Shown here in pieces: positions 1 to 8,032 of a DNA stretch of 64,000 nt; the stretch's first letter is position 1; each line of letters starts with the position of its first letter. Position numbers and translations under genes: made by a program. The stretch is from Microbacterium sp. Leaf151 (lineage in GTDB: Bacteria; Actinomycetota; Actinomycetes; Actinomycetales; Microbacteriaceae): contig NZ_LMOR01000001.1 of assembly GCF_001424225.1 (NCBI RefSeq), positions 731,234-795,233 of the forward strand, in the 5' to 3' direction. The notes below the pieces were generated by a model. It worked only from the letters and a program-made list of their open reading frames with translations. It ran no database searches and had not been told where the DNA came from.

Positions 1-143
1 GCCGCGTCGTGCTGCGGTGGGAGGCGCGCATCACGAGGGCGGTGGGGTCGAAAGAGGAGCTGCGCGACCTGCGCGCGCGCATCGCCGACAGCTCGGTCCA
101 CCGGACCGCCGGCTCTCCCGAGAAGCGGAGGACCGCCCCGTGA
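1..143 (+). CDS. mnhE: Na+/H+ antiporter (Mrp) subunit E, 3' end only
   Basis: Open frame without a start, entering from the left edge and ending in TGA at 141-143 (46 codons). It begins RVVLRWEARITRAVGS, which fits the cytoplasmic tail of MnhE/MrpE, a membrane subunit of the multi-subunit cation/proton antiporter. The stop overlaps the GTG of the next gene (GTGA), and subunits F and G follow in the usual Mrp order, so position and tail agree. The family has about 160-200 residues, so roughly three quarters lies outside the window. Confidence 0.75.
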   Translation, partial: RVVLRWEARITRAVGSKEELRDLRARIADSSVHRTAGSPEKRRTAP

Positions 144-409
144 ACACCGTGCTCGTCGCCGTCATCCTCGTCGTGTTCGCCGCCGCGGCCCTGCTCGCGC
201 TGATCCGCCTCGTCATCGGGCCCTCGATCCTCGACCGCGCGGTCGCCGCCGACGTGCTGCTGACCGAGGTGGTCTGCATCCTCGGAGCCGACATGGTGAT
301 CAATCACCACACGCGGTCCCTGCCCGCGATGCTCGTCATCGCCGCGATCGGCGTGTTCGGCTCGATCGCCGTGGCCAGATTCGTCGCACGGAAGGAGAAT
401 CCCCGATGA
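140..409 (+). CDS. mnhF: Na+/H+ antiporter (Mrp) subunit F
   Basis: An 89-residue integral membrane protein with three hydrophobic segments, starting VNTVLVAVILVVFAAAALL and containing the conserved stretch GPSILDRAVAADVL typical of MnhF/MrpF. The GTG at 140 is chosen because it overlaps the mnhE stop by four bases and gives the normal family length; an upstream ATG would only add a low-complexity leader. MrpF is a small subunit of the heteromeric antiporter that exchanges cytoplasmic Na+ for protons. It overlaps mnhG by ATGA, which implies translational coupling. Confidence 0.9.
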   Translation: MNTVLVAVILVVFAAAALLALIRLVIGPSILDRAVAADVLLTEVVCILGADMVINHHTRSLPAMLVIAAIGVFGSIAVARFVARKENPR

Positions 410-786
410 CCATCGAGGCTGTTCTCGACACCGTGGCGCTCGTCCTCGTGCTGCTGGGTGCCGTGCTGTGCCTGACCGCGACCATCGGCCTGCTGCGCTG
501 GCGCGACGTGCCCACGCGCCTGCACGCCGCGACGAAGCCGCAGGTGCTCGGCGTGCTGCTCATCGTCATCGCCGTCGAGCTCGCGCTGCGGTCGTGGGAG
601 GCGCTGGCCTTCGGCATCCCGATCGTGCTCATCCAGTTCGCGACCGCGCCGCTGGCCGCGCACATGGTGGGACGCGCGGCGTACCGCAACCGGACGACCG
701 ACGAGGCGAACCTCTACGTCGACGAGCTGCAGCACCGCACCGAGCAGCCGGGGTCGACCGGCGCCGAGACGCGCCCGGAGAACTAG
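406..786 (+). CDS. mnhG: Na+/H+ antiporter (Mrp) subunit G
   Basis: A 126-residue protein with three predicted membrane segments (about residues 8-28, 42-62 and 66-86) and the MnhG/MrpG pattern GLLRWRDVPTRLHAATKPQ, which sits at the first loop in this family. The ATG overlaps the mnhF stop. It is the last gene of the mrp operon, since the next gene lies on the opposite strand two bases on. The hydrophilic tail after residue 95 is variable in the family. Confidence 0.9.
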   Translation: MTIEAVLDTVALVLVLLGAVLCLTATIGLLRWRDVPTRLHAATKPQVLGVLLIVIAVELALRSWEALAFGIPIVLIQFATAPLAAHMVGRAAYRNRTTDEANLYVDELQHRTEQPGSTGAETRPEN

Positions 787-787
787 G

Positions 788-1330
788 TCAGGTCGCCGAT
801 TCGCGCACGTCTCGGCGGGCCTGCGGTGACGGCGTGCCCTCCGGTGGATCGGGTGTCTCGGTGCGGTGATCGAGTTCGCGCGCTTCGCGCTCCGCACGGC
901 GGCCCTCGGCGAGGAACGCCAAGCGGTTCAGGCATTCGTGGTTGCGCATCGTCAGCATCGGCTTCCACAGCAGCGACGGGAGAATCGATGCCGCGCCCGA
1001 CACGGGCTCCTCGATGATCGTGACCGCGGTGCCCGACGGATGCGGACGCGCGTCGATACGGATGACACCCCGGCCCACGATGCCGGCCTCCGGGCGCAGC
1101 CGTAGCCGGCGGGGAGGATCCCATTCGACGATCTCGGTCTCATCATGGATCATGACCGGCCAGACGCCGAGCGAGTGGTGGATGCGGGAGCCCTCCCGCG
1201 GCCAGTGTTCGTCGACGTCGCGCATGCGCGCGGCCCCCACGACCCACACGGGGTAGAGCCACCCGTCCGAGAGCACCGCGAACAGGTCGTCGGGGGTGCA
1301 GTGCATCAGTCGCGTGTTGCGGGCGGCCAT
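788..1330 (-). CDS. SRPBCC (START-like) domain protein
   Basis: A 180-residue soluble protein with the layout of a polyketide cyclase/START-like fold: an N-terminal MHCTPDDLFAVLSDGWLYP helix entry, WVVGAARMRDVDEHWPREGS, a strand with EIVEWDPPRRLRLR, and a C-terminal helix near residues 130-155. The start at 1330 follows GAGGATGCC and removes a GC-rich upstream extension that looks non-coding. SRPBCC proteins bind hydrophobic ligands; neither ligand nor pathway can be told from here. It converges on the mrp operon with one base between the stops. Confidence 0.75.
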   Translation of the reverse strand: MAARNTRLMHCTPDDLFAVLSDGWLYPVWVVGAARMRDVDEHWPREGSRIHHSLGVWPVMIHDETEIVEWDPPRRLRLRPEAGIVGRGVIRIDARPHPSGTAVTIIEEPVSGAASILPSLLWKPMLTMRNHECLNRLAFLAEGRRAEREARELDHRTETPDPPEGTPSPQARRDVRESAT

Positions 1331-1629
1331 GGCATCCTCCGGTCGGCGTGCTTCGACTGTAGGGCGGATGCCGCGGGGTCGGCAGGACTTGACGTGGGCT
1401 CGGGTGGGCGTGGGGTGGGGTCGTGTCGACGGAGCGCGAGCGTGCGCCGGATCCTGCGACGCAGGCTCCGTGGTCTGCGCAAGCTCAGTGGCATCCGGGA
1501 CCAGGCGACTGATCTTGCGCGAATCGCTGAGTGTGCGCTGCCGCCGAGTCGCGCGGGCGCGGGTTCTCGACGGGCTCGACGACCAGGCGACACGGGCCGT
1601 GACGAACGGAGGGGGAGGGAGGAGGGGAG

Positions 1630-1682
1630 GGGGATGCCGCGAGAGCGGTCCTGCGCAGGTCCCTGGCCCTCCGCCCGTCACG
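1630..1682 (+). repeat. Intergenic repeat, copy 1
   Basis: Begins GGGGATGCCGCGAGAGCGG and ends CCCTCCGCCCGTCACG. A second copy starts exactly 82 bases later at 1712 with about five mismatches. The core GGGGATGCCGCGAG, preceded by a G/A-rich run, also occurs inverted in both copies of the repeat at 24.8-25.0 kb. This suggests a dispersed intergenic element in this genome. Confidence 0.6.
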
Positions 1683-1711
1683 GCTGCTGGCTGCGTCGAG
1701 CGAGACCGAGC

Positions 1712-1764
1712 GGGGATGCCGCGAGAGCGGTCCTCCGCTCATCCCTGGCCCTCCGCCCGTCACG
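1712..1764 (+). repeat. Intergenic repeat, copy 2
   Basis: Direct repeat of 1630-1682. Both copies share the ends GGGGATGCCGCGAGAGCGG and CCCTGGCCCTCCGCCCGTCA; the middle differs (TGCGCAGGT against CCGCTCAT). It lies just downstream of the ABC ATPase gene stop (minus strand) and could take part in mRNA end formation. Confidence 0.6.
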
Positions 1765-1776
1765 CGGGCACGACGG

Positions 1777-2484
1777 TCACCCGCGGGTGATGTCGGTGAC
1801 GACGCCCTTCGCGAGGCGGAGGCGACGGCGGGCCCGCTGGGCGACGGCGGAGTCGTGCGTCACGACGATGAGCGTCAGACCCTCGGCGTTCAGCGCCTGC
1901 AGCACGTCGAGGATCTCGTCGCGCATGCTCTCGTCGAGGTTGCCGGTCGGTTCGTCGGCGAGCAGCACCCGGGGCTGCTTCGCCACCGCGCGGGCGATCG
2001 CGACGCGCTGCTGCTGGCCACCCGAGAGCTCACCCGGGCGATGGTCGGCCCGGTCCTGCAACCCGACGCGTTCGAGTGCCTCGGCCACCCGCCGTCGCCG
2101 CTCCGCGCGATCGAGGCCGAGGGGCTCCAGCCCCATGTCGACGTTCTCGGCGGCGGTGAGGGTCGGGATGAGGTTGAAGCCCTGGAAGACGAAGCCGATG
2201 TCCTGCGCCCTCACCCGCCCGAGCTCAGCGTTCGAGGCGGCCGCGATGTCGACGTCGCCGAGCGTCACGGATCCGCTCGTGGGGCGGTCGAGGGCGCCGA
2301 GCATCTGCAGCAGCGTGGACTTGCCGCCGCCGGTCGGGCCCTGGACGGTGACGAAGTCGCCCGCGGCGATGTCGAGGTCGACGCCGGCCAGGGCCTGGAC
2401 GGTGCGGTCGCGCTGGCGGTAGGTGCGGGTCACGCCGCGCAGGCTGTAGGCGGTCGTGGTGAGGGCGGGGGCGGTGAGGGTCAT
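1777..2484 (-). CDS. ABC transporter ATP-binding protein, MacB/LolD type
   Basis: A 235-residue ATPase. Walker A GPTGGGKST is at about residues 49-57, followed by Q-loop FVFQGFNLIPTL, signature LSGGQQQRVAIARA, Walker B VLLADEPTGNLDE and the H-loop VVTHD. The phrase DEPTGNLD and the length are typical of the MacB/LolD/YknY group, which energises FtsX-like permeases in peptide or lipoprotein export and in antimicrobial resistance. The ATG at 2484 follows GAAGGAGACATC. It lies 31 bases after the stop of the permease gene, in the same direction, so the two form one transporter. The two-component genes diverge from this pair. Confidence 0.93.
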   Translation of the reverse strand: MTLTAPALTTTAYSLRGVTRTYRQRDRTVQALAGVDLDIAAGDFVTVQGPTGGGKSTLLQMLGALDRPTSGSVTLGDVDIAAASNAELGRVRAQDIGFVFQGFNLIPTLTAAENVDMGLEPLGLDRAERRRRVAEALERVGLQDRADHRPGELSGGQQQRVAIARAVAKQPRVLLADEPTGNLDESMRDEILDVLQALNAEGLTLIVVTHDSAVAQRARRRLRLAKGVVTDITRG

Positions 2485-2515
2485 GATGTCTCCTTCGAAG
2501 GATGGGGGATGCCGC

Positions 2516-3982
2516 TCACGCGACCGAGCGGAGGGCGGCGGCGGGACTGAGACGCGCGGCGCGCCAGCCGCCGAAAGCACCCGCGAGCACACCGCCGAGC
2601 ACGGCGATGCCGACGGCGGCCAAGACGACGACCGGCGTCACGGGTGCGTTGAGGACGATGTCGGTGGCCTGCGCCGCCGCCTGGCCGAAGCCGCCGGGGC
2701 CGCCGGGACCGAAGCCCTCTCCGCCGCCCTGACCGGGGCCCGTGGCCTGGCCGCTCACCGAGATGGTCGGCGAGACGACGTTCACGAGCAGGATGCCGCC
2801 GAGCCCGAGGATGAGACCCGCGACGCCGCCGAGCAGGCCCTGGACGAGCGACTCGCCGGCGACCTGGCGCACGATGCGGCCGTTGGACCACCCGATGGCC
2901 TTGAGCGTTCCGAACTCCCGCGTTCGGCGGGCGACGCCCGACATCGTGAACAGGACGGCGAGGGCGAGGGCGACCAGCAGCACGACGACCGACAGCCACG
3001 TGCCGAGGTTCGAGATCATCGACGACGCGCTCGACAGCGAGCCCGAGACGGTCGAGGCGAGCTCGGACTGCGAGCTGACGGTGGCGTCGGGGAGTGCGGC
3101 CGTGATCTCGCTCTGCACTGCGTCGATGGCGTCCGCCGACGAGGCCTGCACGTAGACGGTCGACACGACGTCGCCGACCCCGGCGAGCGTCTGGGCGACG
3201 TCGAGCGGGAGGTAGACGTTCGCGGCGGTGTCGGCGTCGGCCGAGGCGGACGCCACGATCCCGACGATCTGCATCGTCCTACCGGCGACGTCGACCGTGC
3301 CGCCCACGGCGAGTCCGGCGCTCGCCGCGTACGTCGCGTCGATCACGGCGACGTCGGTCCCGGCGTCGGAGGCGGCGAGGGCGCGCCCGTCGGAGACGGT
3401 CACGGCCGAGAGCGGACCGACGGATGCCGCGGGGTCGACGCCGAGCACGCTGAACGAGTCGACACCGAAGGCGCTGCCCCCGTCACCGCCGGGACCGCCG
3501 CCGGACGGGGGCTGCTGCGGCATCCCCTCGCCCTGCGTGGTTCCGGTTTCGGCGCCGCGGTCGGGCATCTGCCCCGAGAACGTCGTGTTCGTCAGCGACA
3601 GTGCGCCGGTGACGGCGGAGACGCCGTCGAGGCCTTCGACGGTGGTGACGGTGGAGGCGTCGAGGGTGCCGCGTCGCATGTCGGTCATGAGCCGCGACTG
3701 GCTGAGCGTCGTGGTCCCGTCGGTGGTCGTGCCCGCGTCGGCGCCGAAGTCGAAGCGCGGGCCGCCGCCGCCCTGACCGGGTTCGGTCTGCGCACCGGTC
3801 ACGGTGAGGTCGGTGCCGACGCCGTATACCGACGACAGAGCCTGCGACTGGGCGTCGCGGACGCCCGCCGACAGCGCATTGACGACGATGACGAGCGCGA
3901 TGGCGATCGCGAGTCCCACCGCGACGATCACGGTCTGCTTGGTGCGGCCGGCGAGTTCGCGCCGAAGGTACGTGCCGTACAT
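2516..3982 (-). CDS. ABC transporter permease, MacB/FtsX family
   Basis: A 488-residue permease with one N-terminal membrane segment (about residues 17-38), a large extracytoplasmic MacB-like domain to about residue 330, then three C-terminal membrane segments, the FtsX arrangement. Typical pieces are RRTREFGTLKAIGWSNGRIVRQV after TM2 and GGWRAARLSPAAALRSV at the end. Two Gly/Gln/Pro-rich inserts (about residues 60-75 and 410-440) are unusual and probably flexible linkers. ATG 3982 follows GGAAGGAGAACC. It works with the ATPase downstream; the substrate is unknown, but pairing with a two-component system suggests response to envelope stress or an antimicrobial. Confidence 0.9.
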   Translation of the reverse strand: MYGTYLRRELAGRTKQTVIVAVGLAIAIALVIVVNALSAGVRDAQSQALSSVYGVGTDLTVTGAQTEPGQGGGGPRFDFGADAGTTTDGTTTLSQSRLMTDMRRGTLDASTVTTVEGLDGVSAVTGALSLTNTTFSGQMPDRGAETGTTQGEGMPQQPPSGGGPGGDGGSAFGVDSFSVLGVDPAASVGPLSAVTVSDGRALAASDAGTDVAVIDATYAASAGLAVGGTVDVAGRTMQIVGIVASASADADTAANVYLPLDVAQTLAGVGDVVSTVYVQASSADAIDAVQSEITAALPDATVSSQSELASTVSGSLSSASSMISNLGTWLSVVVLLVALALAVLFTMSGVARRTREFGTLKAIGWSNGRIVRQVAGESLVQGLLGGVAGLILGLGGILLVNVVSPTISVSGQATGPGQGGGEGFGPGGPGGFGQAAAQATDIVLNAPVTPVVVLAAVGIAVLGGVLAGAFGGWRAARLSPAAALRSVA

Positions 3983-4036
3983 GGTTCTCCTTCCGGACGC
4001 GGGGTGCGGCCGTCTGAGGCGAAGGTAGGAACGGCA

Positions 4037-4056
4037 CCCTCACCGCTCCCTCACCG
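4037..4056. promoter_or_regulatory. Candidate response-regulator site: 11-base-spaced direct repeat
   Basis: CCCTCACCG occurs twice, at 4037-4045 and 4048-4056, one helical turn apart (11 bases). OmpR-family regulators bind such direct repeats. It lies in the 122-base divergent region between the exporter genes and the response regulator gene, so it is a good candidate autoregulatory and exporter operator. Confidence 0.5.
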
Positions 4057-4104
4057 TTGCTATGAACCGCGTATGTCGCGTGACTCCGAGGCCGGGAAGC
4101 GTGC

Positions 4105-4839
4105 ATGCTGGCTCTCGTGACCTCCCGCCCCGCGCCCCTCGCCCGTCCCGACGGCTCGCCCATCCGTGTGCTCGTCGTGGACGACGAGGCCAACCTCAGC
4201 GATCTCCTGCGCATGGCGTTGCAGAACGAGGGGTGGGACGCCCGCACCGCGGCGAACGGGCAGGAGGCGCTCGGCGTCATCCGCGAGTTCGCTCCCGACC
4301 TGCTGGTGCTCGACATCATGATGCCGGGGCTCGACGGAATGGAATTGCTGACCCGCGTCCGGGCGGCGGGCAACGACGCGCCCGTGCTGTTCCTGACGGC
4401 GAAGGATGCCGTGGAAGACCGCATCGCGGGGATCTCGGCCGGCGCCGACGACTATGTCACGAAGCCCTTCAACCTGGAGGAGGTCATCGTGCGCCTGCGG
4501 GGAATGGCCCGCCGTCACGTCGCGGCGGTCGTCGACGCCGACCCTCGGTTGCGTGTCGGCGATCTGTCGCTCGACGAGGAGTCGTACGAGGTCGAGCGCG
4601 GTGGCATCCCGATCAAACTCACCGCGAAGGAGTTCGAGCTGCTGCGCTACCTGATGCAGAACCCGCGCCGGGTGCTGAGCAAGGCGCAGATCCTCGATCA
4701 GGTGTGGAGCTACGACTTCGGTGGCAACGGCAGCGTCGTCGAGATCTACATCTCGTATCTGCGCAAGAAGATCGACACCCTCGGCGAACCGCTCATCCAC
4801 ACCGTGCGCGGTGTCGGTTACACCATCAAGGCGCCATGA
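4105..4839 (+). CDS. OmpR/PhoB-family response regulator
   Basis: A 244-residue protein: receiver domain at about 20-135 (acidic pair VVDDEAN, phospho-acceptor Asp70 in VLDIMMPG, switch Thr in FLTAKD, Lys in YVTKPF) and a winged-helix DNA-binding domain at about 150-242 ending IHTVRGVGYTIKAP. The stop overlaps the ATG of the kinase gene (ATGA), so the two are co-translated. A GTG at 4117 is an alternative start; neither has a strong ribosome site. By position it is expected to control the divergent ABC exporter genes and itself. Confidence 0.93.
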   Translation: MLALVTSRPAPLARPDGSPIRVLVVDDEANLSDLLRMALQNEGWDARTAANGQEALGVIREFAPDLLVLDIMMPGLDGMELLTRVRAAGNDAPVLFLTAKDAVEDRIAGISAGADDYVTKPFNLEEVIVRLRGMARRHVAAVVDADPRLRVGDLSLDEESYEVERGGIPIKLTAKEFELLRYLMQNPRRVLSKAQILDQVWSYDFGGNGSVVEIYISYLRKKIDTLGEPLIHTVRGVGYTIKAP

Positions 4840-6287
4840 CCCGCGGTCGCTGGACGCTGCGCCGCACCCTCGTCGTGGGGACGAGCGTGCTGGTCGCGCT
4901 CGCGTTCATCGCGATGAGCGTGGCGACGATCCTGGCGCTGCGTTCCTTCGCCCTCGACCGCCTCGACCAGCAGGTGCGCGAGGGGCTGTCGTTCGCGGTG
5001 GGTCGCGACGCGTTCGGGGGGCGCGGCGGCGACGGCGGCGACGACCGGCCCCCGGAGATGGATGCCACGAACCCCGCGCCCCGCATCGGCGCCCTGCAGG
5101 CGGTCGTCGACGCCGACGGGACGGTCGAGCGTTCGGGCTACACGCGAGCGGACGGCACCGAGGTGGCGTTGAGCGACGAGCAGGTCGCGCTGCTGCGTTC
5201 GTCGGTGGCGACCGACGGCACGCCCACGACCGTGGACCTCGGCGCAGACTTCGGGGCGTTCCGCGTAGCGGCGGCCGTTGACGATGGCGTCACCGTCTTC
5301 GCCGGGAACTCGCAGGCCGACGTGACCGCGACCACCTCGGCGTTGATCGTGATCCTCGTCGCCGTCTCGGCGGTGACACTGCTCGTCGCGGTGCTGGGGC
5401 TCTCGCTCTTCGTGCGGCGGAGTCTGCGGCCGCTCGATCGGGTGGCGGGTGTCGCAGAGCGCGTGTCGACGCTGTCGCTCAGCGCGGGGAGCGTCGACAT
5501 CCCCGACCGGGTCGCCCCCTCCGACACCGATCCCACGACCGAGGTGGGCCGGGTGGGGGCGTCGCTGAACGGGCTGCTCGGGCACGTGCAGTCCTCGCTC
5601 GCCGCACGGCAGCACAGCGAGGAGCAGTTGCGGCGCTTCATCGCGGATGCCAGCCACGAACTCCGCACGCCCCTGGCCAGCATCCGCGGCTACGCGCAGC
5701 TCTCCCTCGGCGAAGACGCGCCGATGACGCCCACCCAGGCCCGTTCCTTCGACCGGATCGAGTCGGAGGCCCAGCGCATGGCATCCCTCGTCGACGATCT
5801 TCTGCTTCTGGCGAGACTGGATGCCGGACAGCCGCTGCGCCGCGACGAGGTCGAGCTGACGCTGCTCGCCGTCGACGCCGTGAGCGATGCCCAGGCCGCG
5901 GATGCGACGCACGAGTGGCGGCTCGACGTGACCGACGACCTCATCTCGGTGACCGGAGATGAGAACCGCCTGCGGCAGGTCGTGGCGAACCTGCTGCGAA
6001 ATGCGCAGACGCACACGCCGCCGGGGACGACGGTGACGCTGTCGCTCGCCCGCGAGGCCGCGGAGGCCGTGCTGCGCGTGGCCGACACCGGGCCGGGAAT
6101 CGATCAGAGCGTCGCGGAGCGCCTCTTCGACCGTTTCGCCCGGGGAGATGACTCGCGCAATCGGGATGCCGGGAGCACGGGTCTCGGGCTCTCGATCGCG
6201 CAGGCGATCACCGAGGCGCACGGCGGGAGCATCTCGGTCGAGAGCGCGCCCGGGCGGACGGTGTTCGAGGTGCGGCTGCCCGAGTGA
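4836..6287 (+). CDS. Sensor histidine kinase
   Basis: A 483-residue kinase: TM1 at about 12-35, an extracytoplasmic sensor of some 125 residues with a Gly/Asp-rich insert (about 60-72), TM2 at about 168-193, a HAMP linker to about 255, the HisKA motif DASHELRTPLASIRGYAQ with His274, and a HATPase domain with N box ENRLRQVVANLLRNA, G1 DTGPGID, F box FDRFARGD and G2 GLGLSIAQAI. The ATG at 4836 overlaps the regulator stop; earlier in-frame ATGs would read through the regulator gene. The signal is unknown; the ABC pair suggests envelope stress. Confidence 0.93.
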   Translation: MTRGRWTLRRTLVVGTSVLVALAFIAMSVATILALRSFALDRLDQQVREGLSFAVGRDAFGGRGGDGGDDRPPEMDATNPAPRIGALQAVVDADGTVERSGYTRADGTEVALSDEQVALLRSSVATDGTPTTVDLGADFGAFRVAAAVDDGVTVFAGNSQADVTATTSALIVILVAVSAVTLLVAVLGLSLFVRRSLRPLDRVAGVAERVSTLSLSAGSVDIPDRVAPSDTDPTTEVGRVGASLNGLLGHVQSSLAARQHSEEQLRRFIADASHELRTPLASIRGYAQLSLGEDAPMTPTQARSFDRIESEAQRMASLVDDLLLLARLDAGQPLRRDEVELTLLAVDAVSDAQAADATHEWRLDVTDDLISVTGDENRLRQVVANLLRNAQTHTPPGTTVTLSLAREAAEAVLRVADTGPGIDQSVAERLFDRFARGDDSRNRDAGSTGLGLSIAQAITEAHGGSISVESAPGRTVFEVRLPE

Positions 6288-6382
6288 GCGCGGGTGGCTG
6301 GATCTCGACGAAGCTATACGCCGAAGCGAGACCCAGGACGAGTGATCTGTGCGCACCACCTATGGACCGCGAGGATTGGTCG

Positions 6383-6835
6383 ATGGAGCCTCACGACGAG
6401 ACCGCCCGCCTTTTCCCCCACTCCGCACCCCTCCCGCGACCGATTCCGCGACGCAAGGCAACGTATGAACCCGCCTCCGAAGCAGAAGCACCCGTGCGAT
6501 TTGCTGAGGGCTACGACGCCTACGCACATTCACTGCATGCTCGGGGCCTGTCGGCCGCATCGCTAGCAGGTGACCTTCCCGCACTCATCCGAGTGCTGGC
6601 GGAGGACACCGGGCTCACCGCCGAGTTGACATATTCAGCAGCGATCTTCCTGGGCAACAGCATCGCCACGCGCTACCCGTCCGCGGAGTGGTCGGTGATG
6701 GAGGAGCCGATGATCGGGCCCGGAAGTCTGAGCGGCACCCCGCTCCTCACCGTCCTTCGACAGCTGCAACAACACCCCCACCGCCACGCAGAATTCGCTC
6801 AGGCCTTGGACCGGACCATGTCGGCCGCCAGCTGA
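6383..6835 (+). CDS. Hypothetical protein
   Basis: A 150-residue soluble protein I do not recognise. The first 45 residues are Pro/Arg-rich; the rest looks folded, with VRFAEGYDAYAHSLHARGL, LPALIRVLAEDTGLTAELTYSAAIFLGNSIATR and SAEWSVMEEPMIGPGSL. The frame is open from 6284, but the ATG at 6383 is preferred because GAGGA lies eight bases before it. It follows the kinase gene but is probably separate. Lower codon bias than the kinase marks the beginning of the patchwork region. Confidence 0.6.
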   Translation: MEPHDETARLFPHSAPLPRPIPRRKATYEPASEAEAPVRFAEGYDAYAHSLHARGLSAASLAGDLPALIRVLAEDTGLTAELTYSAAIFLGNSIATRYPSAEWSVMEEPMIGPGSLSGTPLLTVLRQLQQHPHRHAEFAQALDRTMSAAS

Positions 6836-6899
6836 GCGGTTCACTATCGAGCGTCATCCATGACCGCCAACTCCACCGACCACAGCAGGAGCTGATCAC

Positions 6900-7004
6900 A
6901 TGACGAGCAGACGGATGCAGCGCAATGCCCTCGGCTGGGCGACCCTGCTCGCCGGTGTAGCAATCCCCTCCGTCATGTCCGTCGACGCGATCGTGCTGTT
7001 CTGA
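6900..7004 (+). CDS. Small membrane peptide, 34 residues
   Basis: Short frame starting MTSRRMQRNALGWATLLAG and ending in a hydrophobic stretch, AIPSVMSVDAIVLF. AGGAG is placed about eight bases before the ATG. One membrane-spanning segment with a basic N-terminus would give a cytoplasmic N-terminus. No family recognised. It sits 64 bases after the previous gene. It could be a real small protein or the head of a decayed larger gene. Confidence 0.35.
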   Translation: MTSRRMQRNALGWATLLAGVAIPSVMSVDAIVLF

Positions 7005-7190
7005 AACCTGCCGTGCACGCGGGGGGTGCATTGGGCGGCCGCCTCGCTCGTCGCGGGTTGCGAACCGCTCAGTCCATCTCGGCGTGCGCTCGGCTGGACC
7101 GCCGCCTTCCTCTCCCTGCTCACGTGGGTGTGCGCGACCGGGGTAGCCCTACACGGCGGGGCCGCATTCATTCGCGCTCACGACCCTCGG

Positions 7191-7949
7191 CTAGGCGAAC
7201 ATTTGGCGGAGTACGCCGAGCTCTCCCACTTCGAGCGCGTCGGCGATAATGTCAGCGTCGGCCGGGTTGGGGAACAATCCGATGAGATTGTTTTGGAAGA
7301 TTGAGCGCATTGCGTCGAGGTCGCCGGCGTGGGCGGCTGTGCTCATCGCCTCGACCGCTAGCTGGTAGGGAATCTGCTGGTAGCCGGCGGGAGCGTCATC
7401 AGGGTTGTAGTACGGAACCCAAGGGATGGACTCGTCGGGGCGCAGCAGCAGCACCTCGCCGGGCTGAATCGTCCGGGTGTGATTGACCGTCGCGATTGCC
7501 AGCGTGTTTGCGATGCAGAATCGATCACCGATCGCGGAGAGAGCGTCGCCGGGGGCGACGGTGTAGGTGACGATCTTGCCGTCGGCATCCAGTCCGGGGG
7601 AGCCTGCGGCGAGGTCGCGTTCACCCTGGTCGATGAGCTGCCCGCCGAGGCTCGCACTCATTCGGCCGGTGTGAACCCAGACAGGGTTCTCGCACCCGGC
7701 CGGAGTGTTCTTCGGAATCACCGTGCCGTTCCCGACGTACGTGTAACCCTCGCCCAGCTCGTCCATCATGTTCTCGGCGACCGGATCATCCTCAGAGGCC
7801 GGCGGGTTGGTGGGGTTCGTGGTCGACGCGAACACCGCCCAAGACGACACCTCGCCGTGCACTGCCGCCACAGTCGGTGCGGCCAGTGCGACCAGCCCGC
7901 CCACAACGAGAACGGACACCCCGATAGCCATTTTCCCCGCAGCCTTCAC
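7191..7949 (-). CDS. Membrane-anchored or secreted LysM-domain protein
   Basis: A 252-residue protein with an N-terminal hydrophobic segment (GVSVLVVGGLVALAAPTVAAV, about 9-30) acting as signal or anchor, an extracytoplasmic region, and a LysM-like module at about 130-175: TYTVAPGDALSAIGDRFCI, then NHTRTIQPGEVLLL. LysM binds peptidoglycan or chitin-like glycans. After it come about 75 residues with helical character. The GTG at 7949 directly abuts GGAGG, which is unusually close; ATG at 7931 is an alternative. Function beyond wall binding is unknown. Confidence 0.75.
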   Translation of the reverse strand: MKAAGKMAIGVSVLVVGGLVALAAPTVAAVHGEVSSWAVFASTTNPTNPPASEDDPVAENMMDELGEGYTYVGNGTVIPKNTPAGCENPVWVHTGRMSASLGGQLIDQGERDLAAGSPGLDADGKIVTYTVAPGDALSAIGDRFCIANTLAIATVNHTRTIQPGEVLLLRPDESIPWVPYYNPDDAPAGYQQIPYQLAVEAMSTAAHAGDLDAMRSIFQNNLIGLFPNPADADIIADALEVGELGVLRQMFA

Positions 7950-8032
7950 CCTCCGAACTTATGCGACCAGATGCAACAGCTCAAAGGAGGCTGGGCATCC
8001 CTGCACGGCGCGATGCGGGCGCGGGGGAGAGG

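Larger units (their letters stand above)
1331..1776. other. 446-base gap without a convincing gene
   Basis: Very GC-rich sequence between two minus-strand genes. Reading frames on both strands have non-coding composition (runs of Arg, Pro, Ser). It contains two direct copies of a roughly 53-base repeat, listed separately, and a purine-rich run at about 1606-1640. Confidence 0.5.

Noticed and set aside
7026..7304. Plus-strand frame of 92 codons with a hydrophobic stretch (GWTAAFLSLLTWVCATGVAL)
   Set aside because: It overlaps the LysM gene by over 100 bases on the other strand and has no ribosome site; the hydrophobic part might be a remnant, but the evidence is too thin.
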